From: Hydrogenophaga sp. PBL-H3
GTDB lineage: Bacteria; Pseudomonadota; Gammaproteobacteria; Burkholderiales; Burkholderiaceae_C
Assembly (NCBI RefSeq): GCF_010104355.1
Contig: NZ_CP044972.1
Coordinates: 1,364,001 to 1,428,000, forward strand
Length of the DNA: 64,000 nt
Direction of reading: 5' to 3'
Position 1 is the stretch's first letter. Each line of letters starts with the position of its first letter. This document shows positions 19,404 through 29,290 of this stretch, in pieces. Under the pieces are notes generated by a model that did not search any database, was not told the origin of the DNA, and saw nothing but the letters and a program-made list of their open reading frames with translations. The translations under genes and the position numbers were made by a program.

Positions 19404-20402
19404 GTGACTCATCCGCGTTCCATTCTTCTGGGTGCCCAGGCCGGTGCGTTCGCGCTGCCGGTCTGTGACCACTACAGCGGGGTGGAGGCGCGGATGAAGA
19501 AAAGCCTGGCACTGCAGGCCGAGATGGCCGAGGAGTTCGGCACGTGCGTGTTCGACGTGACGCTCGATTGCGAAGACGGCGCGCCGGTGGGCGCAGAGGC
19601 CGAACATGCCTTGCTCGTCACCGAACTGGCGCTGGCCGCTGCGCCCAAGGCTCGTGTGGCCGTGCGCGTGCACCCGGTGGATCACCCGGCGTTCGATGCC
19701 GATGTGGCCACCATCGCTGGCCGCGCGGGCCAACGCCTCACGCACCTGATGGTGCCCAAGGTCGAGTCGTTGGCCGATGTGCAGCGGGCCGTGGCTGCGC
19801 TGGATGCCGCAGGTGCATCGGCACTGCCGCTGCATGTGCTCATCGAGTCGCCCGCCGCCGTGCACCGCGCCTTCGACATCGCGGGCCACCCGCGCGTGCA
19901 GAGCCTGAGCTTCGGTCTGATGGACTTTGTCTCGGCGCATGGCGGGGCCATCCCCGCCGACGGCATGAGCGTGGCCGGTCAGTTCAGCCACCCGTTGGTG
20001 CTGCGCGCCAAGCTGGCCATTGCCTCGGCCTGCCACGCACACGGCAAGGTGCCCTCGCACTGTGTGGTCACCGAGTTCAAGGACATGGCCTCGCTGCAAA
20101 GCGCCGCGCGCAAGGCCGCCCGTGAACTCGGCTACACCCGCATGTGGAGCATTCATCCCGACCAGATCCGCCCCATCCTGGCCGCGTTCGCACCATCGGA
20201 GCGCGAGGTCGACACCGCGGCGGCACTCATTGAATGCGCCATCGCCGCCGACTGGGCGCCGGTGCAGTTCGAGGGCCGCCTGCACGACCGCGCGAGTTAC
20301 CGCTACTTCTGGCAGGTGCTGGAGCGCGCGCACCACACCGGCCTGTCGTTGCCCGAGTCGGTGCAGTCCCACTTCAACGAGCCCGTCGCACTGCGGCATT
20401 GA
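19404..20402 (+). CDS. CitE-like HpcH/HpaI-family CoA-ester lyase
   Basis: The protein has 332 residues with the HpcH/HpaI (citrate lyase beta) barrel. The metal-binding acidic motif is in [19 protein letters not shown], a conserved glutamate lies in [13 protein letters not shown], and [13 protein letters not shown] follows. Family members cleave malyl-CoA, citramalyl-CoA, citryl-CoA or related esters. There is no citrate lyase alpha or gamma gene nearby, so it is probably not part of a citrate lyase complex. The start is GTG, 18 bases after the mdh stop. Its place between mdh and acnB suggests a link to malate, glyoxylate or itaconate-type metabolism, but the substrate is not determined. Confidence 0.85.
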   Translation: MTHPRSILLGAQAGAFALPVCDHYSGVEARMKKSLALQAEMAEEFGTCVFDVTLDCEDGAPVGAEAEHALLVTELALAAAPKARVAVRVHPVDHPAFDADVATIAGRAGQRLTHLMVPKVESLADVQRAVAALDAAGASALPLHVLIESPAAVHRAFDIAGHPRVQSLSFGLMDFVSAHGGAIPADGMSVAGQFSHPLVLRAKLAIASACHAHGKVPSHCVVTEFKDMASLQSAARKAARELGYTRMWSIHPDQIRPILAAFAPSEREVDTAAALIECAIAADWAPVQFEGRLHDRASYRYFWQVLERAHHTGLSLPESVQSHFNEPVALRH

Positions 20403-20468
20403 GCTTGCTTGCCCTGCCTTCATCCGTTTTCCGACCCCCACGCACATCACTTCCCTCTGGAGATCGCC

Positions 20469-23072
20469 ATGTCCACCACCTTCCTCACCGACTACCGCGC
20501 CCATACCGCCGAACGCGCGGCACTGGGCATTCCGCCATTGCCCCTTGATGCCAAGCAGGTCGCCGACCTGATCGAACTGGTCAAGGCGCCGCCCGCCGGG
20601 GAAGACGCGTTCCTGCTGGACCTGCTCACGCACCGCGTGCCACCCGGCGTGGACGACGCGGCCAAGGTCAAGGCCAGCTTCCTGGCCGCCGTGGCGCACG
20701 GTGACATCGCCGTGGGCCTGGTCTCCAAGGCCAAGGCCACCGAGCTGCTGGGCACCATGGTGGGCGGCTACAACGTGCACCCCTTGATCGACCTGCTGGA
20801 CCAGGCCGATGTGGCCGCTGTGGCGGCCGAGGGCCTGAAGAAGACGCTGCTGATGTTCGACTTCTTCAACGACGTGGCCGAGAAGGCCAAGGCCGGCAAT
20901 GCCAAGGCCAAGGAAGTGATCGAGAGCTGGGCCAACGCCGAGTGGTTCACCACGCGCCCCGAAGTGCCGAAGCTGATCACCGTGACCGTCTTCAAGGTGC
21001 CCGGCGAAACCAACACCGACGACCTCTCGCCCGCGCCCGACGCCTGGAGCCGCCCGGACATCCCGCTGCACACGCTGGCCATGCTGAAGAACACGCGGCC
21101 CGACGCGGCCTTCAAGCCCGAGGAAGACGGCAAGCGCGGTCCGATGCAGTTCATCGAAGACCTCAAGAAGAACGGCCACCTGGTGGCCTACGTGGGCGAT
21201 GTGGTGGGCACCGGATCCTCGCGCAAATCGGCCACCAACTCGGTGATCTGGGCCACCGGACAGGACATCCCGTTCGTGCCCAACAAGCGCTTTGGCGGCG
21301 TCACGCTGGGCGGCAAGATCGCGCCGATTTTCTTCAACACGCAGGAAGACTCGGGCGCGCTGCCGATCGAGGTCGACGTGAGCAAGCTCAACATGGGCGA
21401 CGTGATCGACATTCATCCCTACGACGGCAAGATCACCAAGGGCGGCGCCACCGTCGTCGAGTTCCAGCTGCGCAGCGATGTGCTGTTCGACGAAGTGCGA
21501 GCCGGTGGCCGCATCAACCTGATCATCGGCCGCTCGCTCACCGCCAAGGCGCGCGAGTTCCTGGGTTTGCCCGCTTCCACGCTGTTCCGCCTGCCGACCA
21601 CGCCCGTGGCGACCAAGGCCGGCTTTACGCTGGCGCAGAAGATGGTGGGCCGCGCGGTCGGCATGCCCGAAGGCCAGGGCGTGCGCCCGGGTACCTACTG
21701 CGAGCCGAAGATGACCACCGTGGGCAGCCAGGACACCACCGGCCCCATGACGCGCGACGAGCTCAAAGACCTGGCCTGCCTGGGTTTCAGCGCCGATCTG
21801 GTGATGCAGTCCTTCTGCCACACCGCGGCCTACCCGAAACCCGTGGACGTGAAGACCCACCGCGAGCTGCCAGCCTTCATCAGCAACCGGGGTGGCGTGG
21901 CCCTGCGTCCTGGTGACGGCGTGATCCACAGCTGGCTCAACCGCCTGCTGCTGCCCGACACCGTGGGCACCGGCGGTGACTCGCACACCCGTTTCCCCAT
22001 CGGCATCAGCTTCCCCGCCGGCTCCGGCCTGGTGGCGTTTGGTGCGGCCACCGGCGTGATGCCGCTGGACATGCCCGAATCCGTTCTGGTGCGCTTCAAG
22101 GGCCAGATGCAGCCCGGCATCACGCTGCGCGACCTGGTTCACGCCATTCCGCTGTACGCCATCCGCGCCGGTCTGCTGACCGTGGCCAAGGCCGGCAAGA
22201 TCAACGTGTTCTCCGGCCGCATCCTGGAAATCGAAGGTCTGCCTGATTTGAAAGTGGAGCAGGCGTTTGAACTCTCCGACGCCTCGGCCGAGCGCTCGGC
22301 CGCGGGCTGCACCGTCAAGCTCAACCCCGAGCCGATCAAGGAGTACCTCACCAGCAACGTGGTGCTGATGAAGAACATGATCGCCGACGGTTATGCCGAT
22401 GCCCGCACGCTGGCGCGCCGCATCGAGAAGGTCGAGGCCTGGCTGGCCAACCCCAGCCTGCTGGAAGCCGACAAGGACGCCGAGTACGCCGCCGTGATCG
22501 AGATCGACCTGGCCGACCTCACCGAGCCCGTGCTGTGCTGCCCCAACGATCCGGACGACGCCAAGCTGCTGAGCGATGTGGCCGGCGCCAAGATCGACGA
22601 GGTGTTCATCGGTTCGTGCATGACCAACATCGGTCACTTCCGCGCGGCATCCAAGCTGCTCGAAGGCAAGCGCGACATCCCGGTGAAACTGTGGATCGCG
22701 CCGCCCACCAAGATGGACGCGGCCGAGTTGACCAAGGAAGGCCATTACGGTGTGTTCGGCTCGGCCGGTGCGCGCACCGAAATGCCGGGTTGCTCGCTGT
22801 GCATGGGCAACCAGGCGCAGGTGCGCGAAGGCGCCACCGTGGTCTCCACCTCCACGCGCAACTTCCCCAACCGCCTGGGCAAGAACACCAACGTGTACCT
22901 GGCCTCGGCCGAGCTGGCGGCCATCGCGTCCAAGCTGGGTCGCATCCCCACGGTGGCCGAGTACCAGGCCGACATGGGCGTGATCAACAAGGACGGCAGC
23001 CAGATCTACAAGTACCTGAACTTCGACCAGATCTCTGAGTACGCCGACACGGCCAAGGGCGTCACCGCCTGA
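20469..23072 (+). CDS. acnB: Bifunctional aconitate hydratase 2 / 2-methylisocitrate dehydratase
   Basis: AcnB isomerises citrate to isocitrate through aconitate with a [4Fe-4S] cluster. The 867 residues match the B-type length and domain order: N-terminal HEAT-like helical domain, swivel domain 4, then domains 1-3. Cluster ligands lie in [15 protein letters not shown] and [13 protein letters not shown]. The [14 protein letters not shown] loop belongs to the swivel domain. The ATG at 20469 has CTGGAG six bases upstream. It ends the mdh-citE-acnB group and is followed by a strong terminator. It coexists with an AcnA in the same window. Confidence 0.97.
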   Translation: MSTTFLTDYRAHTAERAALGIPPLPLDAKQVADLIELVKAPPAGEDAFLLDLLTHRVPPGVDDAAKVKASFLAAVAHGDIAVGLVSKAKATELLGTMVGGYNVHPLIDLLDQADVAAVAAEGLKKTLLMFDFFNDVAEKAKAGNAKAKEVIESWANAEWFTTRPEVPKLITVTVFKVPGETNTDDLSPAPDAWSRPDIPLHTLAMLKNTRPDAAFKPEEDGKRGPMQFIEDLKKNGHLVAYVGDVVGTGSSRKSATNSVIWATGQDIPFVPNKRFGGVTLGGKIAPIFFNTQEDSGALPIEVDVSKLNMGDVIDIHPYDGKITKGGATVVEFQLRSDVLFDEVRAGGRINLIIGRSLTAKAREFLGLPASTLFRLPTTPVATKAGFTLAQKMVGRAVGMPEGQGVRPGTYCEPKMTTVGSQDTTGPMTRDELKDLACLGFSADLVMQSFCHTAAYPKPVDVKTHRELPAFISNRGGVALRPGDGVIHSWLNRLLLPDTVGTGGDSHTRFPIGISFPAGSGLVAFGAATGVMPLDMPESVLVRFKGQMQPGITLRDLVHAIPLYAIRAGLLTVAKAGKINVFSGRILEIEGLPDLKVEQAFELSDASAERSAAGCTVKLNPEPIKEYLTSNVVLMKNMIADGYADARTLARRIEKVEAWLANPSLLEADKDAEYAAVIEIDLADLTEPVLCCPNDPDDAKLLSDVAGAKIDEVFIGSCMTNIGHFRAASKLLEGKRDIPVKLWIAPPTKMDAAELTKEGHYGVFGSAGARTEMPGCSLCMGNQAQVREGATVVSTSTRNFPNRLGKNTNVYLASAELAAIASKLGRIPTVAEYQADMGVINKDGSQIYKYLNFDQISEYADTAKGVTA

Positions 23073-23088
23073 GCCGTTCCGACGGCAT

Positions 23089-23119
23089 GAAAGCGGCCTT
23101 CGGGCCGCTTTTTTTTTGC
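23089..23119 (+). terminator. Rho-independent terminator after acnB
   Basis: AAAGCGGCC and GGCCGCTTT pair around a TTCG tetraloop, followed by an uninterrupted T-run (to about 23117). It starts 17 bases after the acnB stop, a textbook terminator. Confidence 0.92.
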
Positions 23120-23148
23120 GTTGTCGCAGCCGATAGACTCGAACGCAC

Positions 23149-26100
23149 ATGACCCTGCCGCTCTACAGCCTCGTCCTCTTGCCTTTCGTGGGCAGCCTCG
23201 TTGCCGCACTGCTGCCGTCGAACGCCCGGAACACCGAGTCCACGCTGGCCGGTGCGATCGCCTTGTTCTGCGCCGTGCAGGCCGCGTTGCTGTTTCCCGA
23301 AATGGCCGCCGGCGGTGTGGTTCGCGAAGAGATCGTCTGGCTGCCCTCGCTCGGTCTGAACCTCGTGTTCCGCCTGGACGGCTTCGCGTGGATGTTCTCC
23401 ATGCTCGTGCTGGGCATCGGCGCGTTGGTGGTGCTGTACGCGCGTTACTACATGTCGCCCACCGACCCGGTGCCGCGTTTTTTCTCGCTGCTGCTGGCTT
23501 TCATGGGCTCCATGAGCGGTGTGGTGCTCTCGGGCAACCTGATCCAGCTGGTGCTGTTCTGGGAGCTGACCAGCCTGTTTTCGTTTTTGCTGATCGGCTA
23601 CTGGCACCACCGCCGCGACGCACGGCGCGGTGCCCGCATGGCCTTGACGGTCACCGGCACTGGCGGCCTGTGCCTGCTGGCCGGCATGCTGGTGCTGGGC
23701 CACATCGTGGGCAGTTACGACCTTGACGTGGTGCTGCGCGCGGGCGACGTGATTCGCACCCACCCGCTCTACAGCACCGCACTGGTGCTGATCCTGCTGG
23801 GAGCGCTGACCAAGAGCGCGCAGTTCCCGTTTCATTTCTGGCTGCCGCACGCCATGGCCGCGCCCACGCCGGTGTCGGCCTACCTGCACTCGGCCACCAT
23901 GGTCAAGGCCGGGGTGTTTCTGCTGGCGCGGCTGTGGCCGGTGCTGGCCGGCACCGACGAGTGGTTCTGGATCGTGACCGGCTCGGGCCTGATCACGCTG
24001 CTCATCGGGGGCTTCACGGCCATCTTCCAGAACGACCTCAAGAGCCTGCTCGCTTACTCGACGATCTCGCACCTGGGCCTCATCACCACGCTGCTGGGCC
24101 TCAACAGCCCGCTGGCCGCCGTGGCGGCGGTGTTCCACATCATCAACCACGCCACCTTCAAAGCCTCGCTGTTCATGGCGGTGGGCATCATCGACCACGA
24201 GACCGGCACGCGCGACATGCGCCGCCTCAGTGGCTTGTGGCGCTTCATGCCCATCACCGCCACGCTCACGCTGGTGGCGGGCGCCGCCATGGCGGGCGTG
24301 CCGCTGCTCAACGGATTCATCTCCAAAGAGATGTTCTTCACCGAGGCCGTGTTCGTGAACGCCGCGCCCTGGTTCGACAGCCTGCTGCCCATCGCCGCCG
24401 TGGTGGCGGGCGCCTTCAGCGTGGCGTATTCGCTGCGCTTCACCGTCAGCGTGTTTTTCGGCCCCGACACCTGCAGCACCCTGCCGCGCATGCCCCACGA
24501 GCCACCCCACTGGATGCGTGTGCCGATCGAACTGCTGGTGCTGGCCTGCCTGGTGGTGGGTGTGCTGCCGCAGTGGTCCATTCAGGACATCCTGTCCACC
24601 GCGGCCACGCCGGTGGTGGGCGGGCAATTGCCCGAGTTCGATCTGGCGGTGTGGCACGGCTTCAACCTGCCGCTGTGGATGAGCTTGCTCGCACTGGCCG
24701 GCGGTATCGCGCTCTTTCTGTGGCTGCGCCGACCGCTGCAGACCGGACGCATCCGGCGCACGCCGGTGCTGGGACGGGTCAGCGGAAAACGCGTGTTCGA
24801 GGGCACGCTGGCCCTCATCACCGGTGCCAGCCGCAACACGCAGCGGGTGCTGGGCACGCGGCGCCTGCAGGCGCAGATGCTGCTGCTGGTGCTGGTCACC
24901 TTGCTGGCCGCGTTCGTTGCCCTGCGGGGGGCTGGTGCGTCGACCTGGCTCGCGGGCGAGCGGCGTGTGCTGCCGTTCTCCCCCATGTTTGCGCTGCTGT
25001 GGCTGGTCGGTATCGGCAGCGCCATTGGCGCGTCGTGGCAGGCCAAGTACCACCGGCTGACCGCGCTGGCGCTCATGAGCGTGGCCGGCCTGGTCACGGT
25101 GGTCACCTTTGCCTGGTTCTCCGCGCCCGACCTGGCCTTGACGCAGCTCTCGGTGGAGGCCGTGACGACGGTGCTGATCCTGCTGGGACTTCGCTGGTTG
25201 CCCAAACGGTCCGAAGAGATCGACCGCCGCCTGTCGTTGCGCAAGCGCGTGCGCACCCGCGTGCGGCGAGCGCGTGATCTGGCGGTGGCCTTGGGCGCTG
25301 GCTGCGGCATGGCCGCCCTGTCGTATGCCTTGATGACGCGCGACTTCCCGCAGAGCATCTCGACCTTCTTCCTGGAGCGCGCCGTGTCCGAGGGCGGTGG
25401 CACCAACGTGGTCAACGTCATGCTGGTGGACTTCCGTGGCTTCGACACGCTGGGCGAAATCACCGTGCTGGGCATCGTGGCGCTCACGGTGTATGCGCTG
25501 CTGCGCCGTTTCAGGCCAGCCCCCGAGAGCATGGACCTGCCCTCGCAGCAGCGGGCCCTGCCGCCCGACCTGATGACCGATCTCGTGAATGCACAGACCG
25601 CGGCCGACACCGCACGCGGCTACCTGCTGGTGCCTGCGGTGCTGGTGCGCCTGATCCTGCCGATCGCGGCCGTCATCGGGGTCTACCTTTTCATGCGCGG
25701 GCACAACGAGCCCGGTGGCGGCTTCGTGGCCGGGCTGGTGCTTTCCACCGCGTTCATCCTGCAGTACATCGTCTCGGGCACACAGTGGGTCGAGGCCAAC
25801 ATCAGCCTGCGTCCCGTGCGCTGGATCGCGGCCGGCCTGCTGCTGGCCACCGCCACGGGCCTGGGCTCGCTGTTCTTCGGCTACCCCTTCCTCACCACGC
25901 ACACGGCCCACCTCGACCTCCCGCTGCTGGGCGAGATCCACGTGGCCAGCGCACTGTTCTACGACATCGGCGTGTTCACCCTGGTGGTGGGCGCCACGCT
26001 GCTCATCCTCACGGCCCTGGGCCACCAGTCGGTGCGCGGCCACCGACGGGTGAGCTCCGACGCCCGGGGTGCCGGCGGACAAACCCGGGGAGACCTCTGA
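23149..26100 (+). CDS. mrpA: Mrp/Pha cation-proton antiporter, fused subunits A and B
   Basis: MrpA is the largest subunit of the multi-subunit Na+(K+)/H+ antiporter in the cytoplasmic membrane. This 983-residue protein has an N-terminal NuoL-like proton-channel domain with many helices (FWELTSLFSFLLIGYW near 140, PFHFWLPHAMAAPTPVSAYL near 227). Its C-terminus (from about 820, LILPIAAVIGVYLFMRGHNEPGG) matches MrpB/MnhB, so A and B are fused as in group 2 (PhaAB) systems. It heads a run of six overlapping genes. Only about 30 bases separate the acnB terminator from the ATG. A TAGACT box nine bases before the ATG may give a nearly leaderless mRNA. Confidence 0.94.
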   Translation: MTLPLYSLVLLPFVGSLVAALLPSNARNTESTLAGAIALFCAVQAALLFPEMAAGGVVREEIVWLPSLGLNLVFRLDGFAWMFSMLVLGIGALVVLYARYYMSPTDPVPRFFSLLLAFMGSMSGVVLSGNLIQLVLFWELTSLFSFLLIGYWHHRRDARRGARMALTVTGTGGLCLLAGMLVLGHIVGSYDLDVVLRAGDVIRTHPLYSTALVLILLGALTKSAQFPFHFWLPHAMAAPTPVSAYLHSATMVKAGVFLLARLWPVLAGTDEWFWIVTGSGLITLLIGGFTAIFQNDLKSLLAYSTISHLGLITTLLGLNSPLAAVAAVFHIINHATFKASLFMAVGIIDHETGTRDMRRLSGLWRFMPITATLTLVAGAAMAGVPLLNGFISKEMFFTEAVFVNAAPWFDSLLPIAAVVAGAFSVAYSLRFTVSVFFGPDTCSTLPRMPHEPPHWMRVPIELLVLACLVVGVLPQWSIQDILSTAATPVVGGQLPEFDLAVWHGFNLPLWMSLLALAGGIALFLWLRRPLQTGRIRRTPVLGRVSGKRVFEGTLALITGASRNTQRVLGTRRLQAQMLLLVLVTLLAAFVALRGAGASTWLAGERRVLPFSPMFALLWLVGIGSAIGASWQAKYHRLTALALMSVAGLVTVVTFAWFSAPDLALTQLSVEAVTTVLILLGLRWLPKRSEEIDRRLSLRKRVRTRVRRARDLAVALGAGCGMAALSYALMTRDFPQSISTFFLERAVSEGGGTNVVNVMLVDFRGFDTLGEITVLGIVALTVYALLRRFRPAPESMDLPSQQRALPPDLMTDLVNAQTAADTARGYLLVPAVLVRLILPIAAVIGVYLFMRGHNEPGGGFVAGLVLSTAFILQYIVSGTQWVEANISLRPVRWIAAGLLLATATGLGSLFFGYPFLTTHTAHLDLPLLGEIHVASALFYDIGVFTLVVGATLLILTALGHQSVRGHRRVSSDARGAGGQTRGDL

Positions 26101-26444
26101 TGGAAATCGTGCTGGCCTTGGCCATTGGTGTGCTCACCACCTGCGGCGTGTGGCTCATGCTGCGCCCACGCACCTTCCAGGTGATCATGGGCCTGGCGCT
26201 GCTGGGCTACGGCGTGAACCTGTTCATCTTCAGCATGGGGCGGCTCTCGGTGGACAGCGAGCCCATCATGGTGGCGGGCTTTCCCCCCACCTTCGAGTTC
26301 TACGACGACCCCATGCCGCAGGCGCTGGTGCTCACCGCCATCGTGATCGGCTTTGCCATGACCGCGCTGTTCCTGGTGGTGATGCTGGCGCAGCGGGGCT
26401 TCTCGGGCAACGACCACGTGGACGGCCAGGAGGACGGCGAATGA
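26100..26444 (+). CDS. mrpC: Mrp/Pha antiporter subunit C
   Basis: The 114-residue NuoK-like protein has three predicted helices (about 3-22, 28-48 and 72-97), with the conserved GLALLGYGVNLFIF segment and the PMPQALVLTAIVIGFAMTA helix. MrpC is required for assembly of the antiporter complex. Its ATG overlaps the mrpA stop by one base (TGATG at 26098-26102), and its stop overlaps the mrpD start. Confidence 0.94.
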   Translation: MEIVLALAIGVLTTCGVWLMLRPRTFQVIMGLALLGYGVNLFIFSMGRLSVDSEPIMVAGFPPTFEFYDDPMPQALVLTAIVIGFAMTALFLVVMLAQRGFSGNDHVDGQEDGE

Positions 26445-28144
26445 CGGCCTTGGCCCAAGCGCTCATGCCGCACCTGATGGTCGCACCCATCCTGCTGCCG
26501 TTGCTGGCGGCCTGCCTGCTCATGCTGGTGAGCGAACGCCGGCACCTCACCAAGGCCACGCTGGGCTTGATGGCCACGGTGGCCAACCTGGTCGTGGCCG
26601 TGCTGCTGGTGTTCTGGGTCAAGGCCGGCGACGAAGCCCGTGCGTTCGGCATCTACCTGCCCTCCAACTGGGACGTGCCCTACGGCATCGTGCTCGTGCT
26701 GGACCGGCTCTCGGCCCTGATGCTGGTGATGACCGCGCTGGTTGCCCTGATGGCCCTGCTGTTTTCGCTTGCCCGCTGGCACAAGGCGGGCGCGCATTTC
26801 CACCCGCTGTTCCAGATCCAGATCATGGGTCTCAACGGTGCCTTTCTCACCGGGGACCTGTTCAACCTGTTCGTGTTCTTCGAGGTCATGCTCGCCGCGT
26901 CTTACGGGCTGCTTCTGCACGGCTCCGGTCCGTCGCGCGTGAAGGCGGGCCTGCACTACATCGCCATCAACCTGGCCGCGTCCTCGCTGTTCCTCGTGGG
27001 GGCCGCGCTCATCTACGGCGTGTCGGGCACGCTCAACATGGCCGACCTGGCCGCGCGCATCCCCGAGGTACCCGACGCCGACCGGGCCTTGCTGCACGCC
27101 GGCTGCGCCATCCTGGCCGTGGCCTTTCTGGCCAAGGCGGCCATGTGGCCGCTGAACTTCTGGCTGGTGCCGGCCTATGCGAGTGCCAGCGCACCGTCGG
27201 CTGCCGTGTTCGCCTTGCTCACCAAGGTCGGCATCTATGTGCTGCTGCGGCTGTCCACGCTGCTGTTTTCAGACAGCGCGGGCAACTCGGCCGGCTTCGG
27301 CAGCCAGTGGCTGTTGTGGGGTGGGCTGACCACCCTGGCCATGGGTGCCATCGGCATGATGTCCGCGCAGCGCCCGGCGCGCATGGCCGGGTTCGCGGTG
27401 GTCGTTTCCTCGGGCACGCTCATGGCGGTGTTCGGGTTGGCGCGGCCCGAGGTCACGGCGGGCGCGCTGTACTACCTGCCCGTGTCCACCTTCGCGGTGG
27501 CAGCGTTTTTCCTGCTGACCGAACTCATGGACCGCTCGCGCCAGTCCGATCCGGCACGCCAGCAGGCGCCGGAAGACGAAGAAGACCATCTGCCGTTTTC
27601 GCTGGCGGAGCTGGAGCTCGCCCGCAGCGCCAACCTGGACGAAGACGAGGTGCCGCTGGTCGGGCGTGCCATCCCGGCTTCCACCGCGCTGCTCGGTCTG
27701 GCCTTCATCGTCTGCACGCTGCTGCTGGCGGGTCTGCCGCCGTTGTCCGGCTTCATCGGCAAGCTCGCCATCCTCTCCACCCTGCTGGACGCGCCCGGTG
27801 GCAGCGTGGCCCCGGTGAGCTGGCTGCTCATGGGCTGCATCATCGGCTCGGGTCTGCTGGCGCTGTTGGCGCTCTCGCGCACCGGCATCCGCTTCTTCTG
27901 GGCGCCGGTGGACCGCCCGGCCCCGGTGCTGCGTGTGGTGGAGTACCTGCCGATTGCCCTGCTGATCGCGCTGTGCGTGGTGTTCACGGTGCGTGCAGAA
28001 GCGGTGATGCGCTACACCAGCGCCACCGCCGCCGCGCTCTACCAGCCCAGCCTCTACATCGGCGCCGTGATGAATTCCCGGCCCCAGCCCACACCCACCA
28101 ACGCCGATCGGCTGGGTGTTCCCCAACCGGGAGTTTCACGGTGA
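26441..28144 (+). CDS. mrpD: Mrp/Pha antiporter subunit D
   Basis: MrpD is a NuoN/NuoM-like proton-translocating subunit. It has 567 residues and about 14 predicted helices. Conserved features are FNLFVFFEVMLAASYGLLLHG (helix 5 glutamate) and AMWPLNFWLVPAYASASAPS. It is longer than the roughly 490-500 residue Bacillus protein. The extra length includes a hydrophilic, acidic loop (about residues 363-410, containing QAPEDEEDHLPFSLAELELA) between two late helices. The gene overlaps mrpC (ATGA) and mrpE (TGATG). Confidence 0.94.
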   Translation: MTALAQALMPHLMVAPILLPLLAACLLMLVSERRHLTKATLGLMATVANLVVAVLLVFWVKAGDEARAFGIYLPSNWDVPYGIVLVLDRLSALMLVMTALVALMALLFSLARWHKAGAHFHPLFQIQIMGLNGAFLTGDLFNLFVFFEVMLAASYGLLLHGSGPSRVKAGLHYIAINLAASSLFLVGAALIYGVSGTLNMADLAARIPEVPDADRALLHAGCAILAVAFLAKAAMWPLNFWLVPAYASASAPSAAVFALLTKVGIYVLLRLSTLLFSDSAGNSAGFGSQWLLWGGLTTLAMGAIGMMSAQRPARMAGFAVVVSSGTLMAVFGLARPEVTAGALYYLPVSTFAVAAFFLLTELMDRSRQSDPARQQAPEDEEDHLPFSLAELELARSANLDEDEVPLVGRAIPASTALLGLAFIVCTLLLAGLPPLSGFIGKLAILSTLLDAPGGSVAPVSWLLMGCIIGSGLLALLALSRTGIRFFWAPVDRPAPVLRVVEYLPIALLIALCVVFTVRAEAVMRYTSATAAALYQPSLYIGAVMNSRPQPTPTNADRLGVPQPGVSR

Positions 28145-28632
28145 TGCGCCGGCTCTTCCCTTCGCCCTTGCTGTCACTGGCGCTGGTGGCGCTGTGGCTG
28201 CTGCTCAACAACTCGCTCGGCCTGGGCCAGTGGTTGATGGCGCTGCTGCTGGGCTGGCTGGTGCCTTACCTCACGCATTCGCTGCGCCCCACGCCCGTGC
28301 GCTTCAGCCATCCGGGCGTGGCGCTGCGCCTGTTTTTCCAGGTGGGGCGTGACGTGCTGGTGTGGAACTGGCGCGTGCTCCTGGGCACGCTGGCACCCGC
28401 GGCCAAGGTGCCGCAAGGTGGCTTTGTGGCGGTACCGCTGGACCTGCGCGACCCCAACGGGCTGGCCGTGCTGGCGGCCATCATGTGCGTGATCCCCGGC
28501 ACGATCTGGTCCGAGCTCGCGCTGGACCGCAGTGCCCTGCTGGTCCACATGTTCGACATGCAGGACGCGCAGGCCGAGATCGACCTGATCAAACACCGCT
28601 ACGAGCGGCCTTTGATGGAGATATTCGAATGA
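28144..28632 (+). CDS. mrpE: Mrp/Pha antiporter subunit E
   Basis: The 162-residue protein has two to three N-terminal helices (about 8-25, 27-42 and 60-80) and a soluble C-terminal part. The family signature ITCVIPGT-like AAIMCVIPGTIWSELALD and the HMFDMQD segment are present. MrpE is needed for stability of the complex. An in-frame GTG lies immediately upstream, but the ATG at 28144 overlapping the mrpD stop is preferred. Confidence 0.92.
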   Translation: MRRLFPSPLLSLALVALWLLLNNSLGLGQWLMALLLGWLVPYLTHSLRPTPVRFSHPGVALRLFFQVGRDVLVWNWRVLLGTLAPAAKVPQGGFVAVPLDLRDPNGLAVLAAIMCVIPGTIWSELALDRSALLVHMFDMQDAQAEIDLIKHRYERPLMEIFE

Positions 28633-28907
28633 CCCCGCTGCTGTTTGCCGCCATCGTGTTTGCGCAGTCCTGCTTTGCCCTGGCCATGGGCCTGTCGCTG
28701 TTGCGGTTGTACCGCGGCCCCTCGGCACAAGACCGCGTGCTGGCCATGGACCTGATCTGCACCATCGCCATGTTGATGATGATGGTGCTGGCGATCCGTT
28801 ACCGCAGCTCGATGTACTTTGAAGCGGCGTTGCTGATCGCCATCTTCGGCTTCATCGGATCGGCGGCCATGGCCAAGTTCCTGTTGCGCGGCGAGGTGAT
28901 CGAATGA
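28629..28907 (+). CDS. mrpF: Mrp/Pha antiporter subunit F
   Basis: The 92-residue protein has three predicted helices (about 4-24, 36-54 and 60-82) and the family motif RLYRGPSAQDRVLAMDLI. MrpF belongs to the small membrane subunits of the antiporter. Its start overlaps the mrpE stop and its stop overlaps the mrpG start, both as ATGA. Confidence 0.93.
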   Translation: MTPLLFAAIVFAQSCFALAMGLSLLRLYRGPSAQDRVLAMDLICTIAMLMMMVLAIRYRSSMYFEAALLIAIFGFIGSAAMAKFLLRGEVIE

Positions 28908-29290
28908 GTGGCAACCTGGCCTGGTGGATCGAGATCCCGGTGGCGCTGCTGCTGGTGCTCAGCGGCCTGTTTGCGCTGGCAGCGGGCGTGGGCGTGGTGC
29001 GCTTCAAGACCTTCTTCCAGCGCATGCACCCGCCCGCGCTGGCCTACAGCTTCGCCGCCTGGTGCGTCACGCTGGCGAGCATCGTGTACTTCTCGGCGCA
29101 GGACGACAAGCTCGCGCTGCGCAGCTGGCTCATCATCATCTTCCTGGCGCTCACCGTGCCGGTGACCACCATCCTGCTGGCGCGCACCGAGCTGTTTCGC
29201 CGTCGCACGGCCAGCGGCGGCAGCGGCGAGATCCCACCGCCCCTGAACCACGCATCGTCCGCGCCGGGGCAGACCGACGGCCAACGCTGA
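28904..29290 (+). CDS. mrpG: Mrp/Pha antiporter subunit G
   Basis: The 128-residue protein has three helices (about 12-30, 42-62 and 70-92). The MnhG signature GVVRFKTFFQRMHPPA is seen, followed by a polar, probably disordered tail of about 30 residues. It ends the mrp operon. Its TGA abuts the stop of the convergent XRE gene with no spacer, and no terminator hairpin is visible between them. Confidence 0.93.
   Translation: MSGNLAWWIEIPVALLLVLSGLFALAAGVGVVRFKTFFQRMHPPALAYSFAAWCVTLASIVYFSAQDDKLALRSWLIIIFLALTVPVTTILLARTELFRRRTASGGSGEIPPPLNHASSAPGQTDGQR

Noticed and set aside
18231..23150. Very long minus-strand open frame (1639 codons) opposite mdh, the CitE-like gene and acnB
   Set aside because: It is the complement of three conserved plus-strand enzymes. 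Its His/Gly/Val/Ala/Arg-rich translation is typical of antisense frames in GC-rich DNA and shows no domain.
23062..26082. Minus-strand open frame of 1006 codons opposite the fused MrpA gene
   Set aside because: Shadow of a conserved membrane protein gene; its translation is His/Gln/Arg rich without any fold signature.
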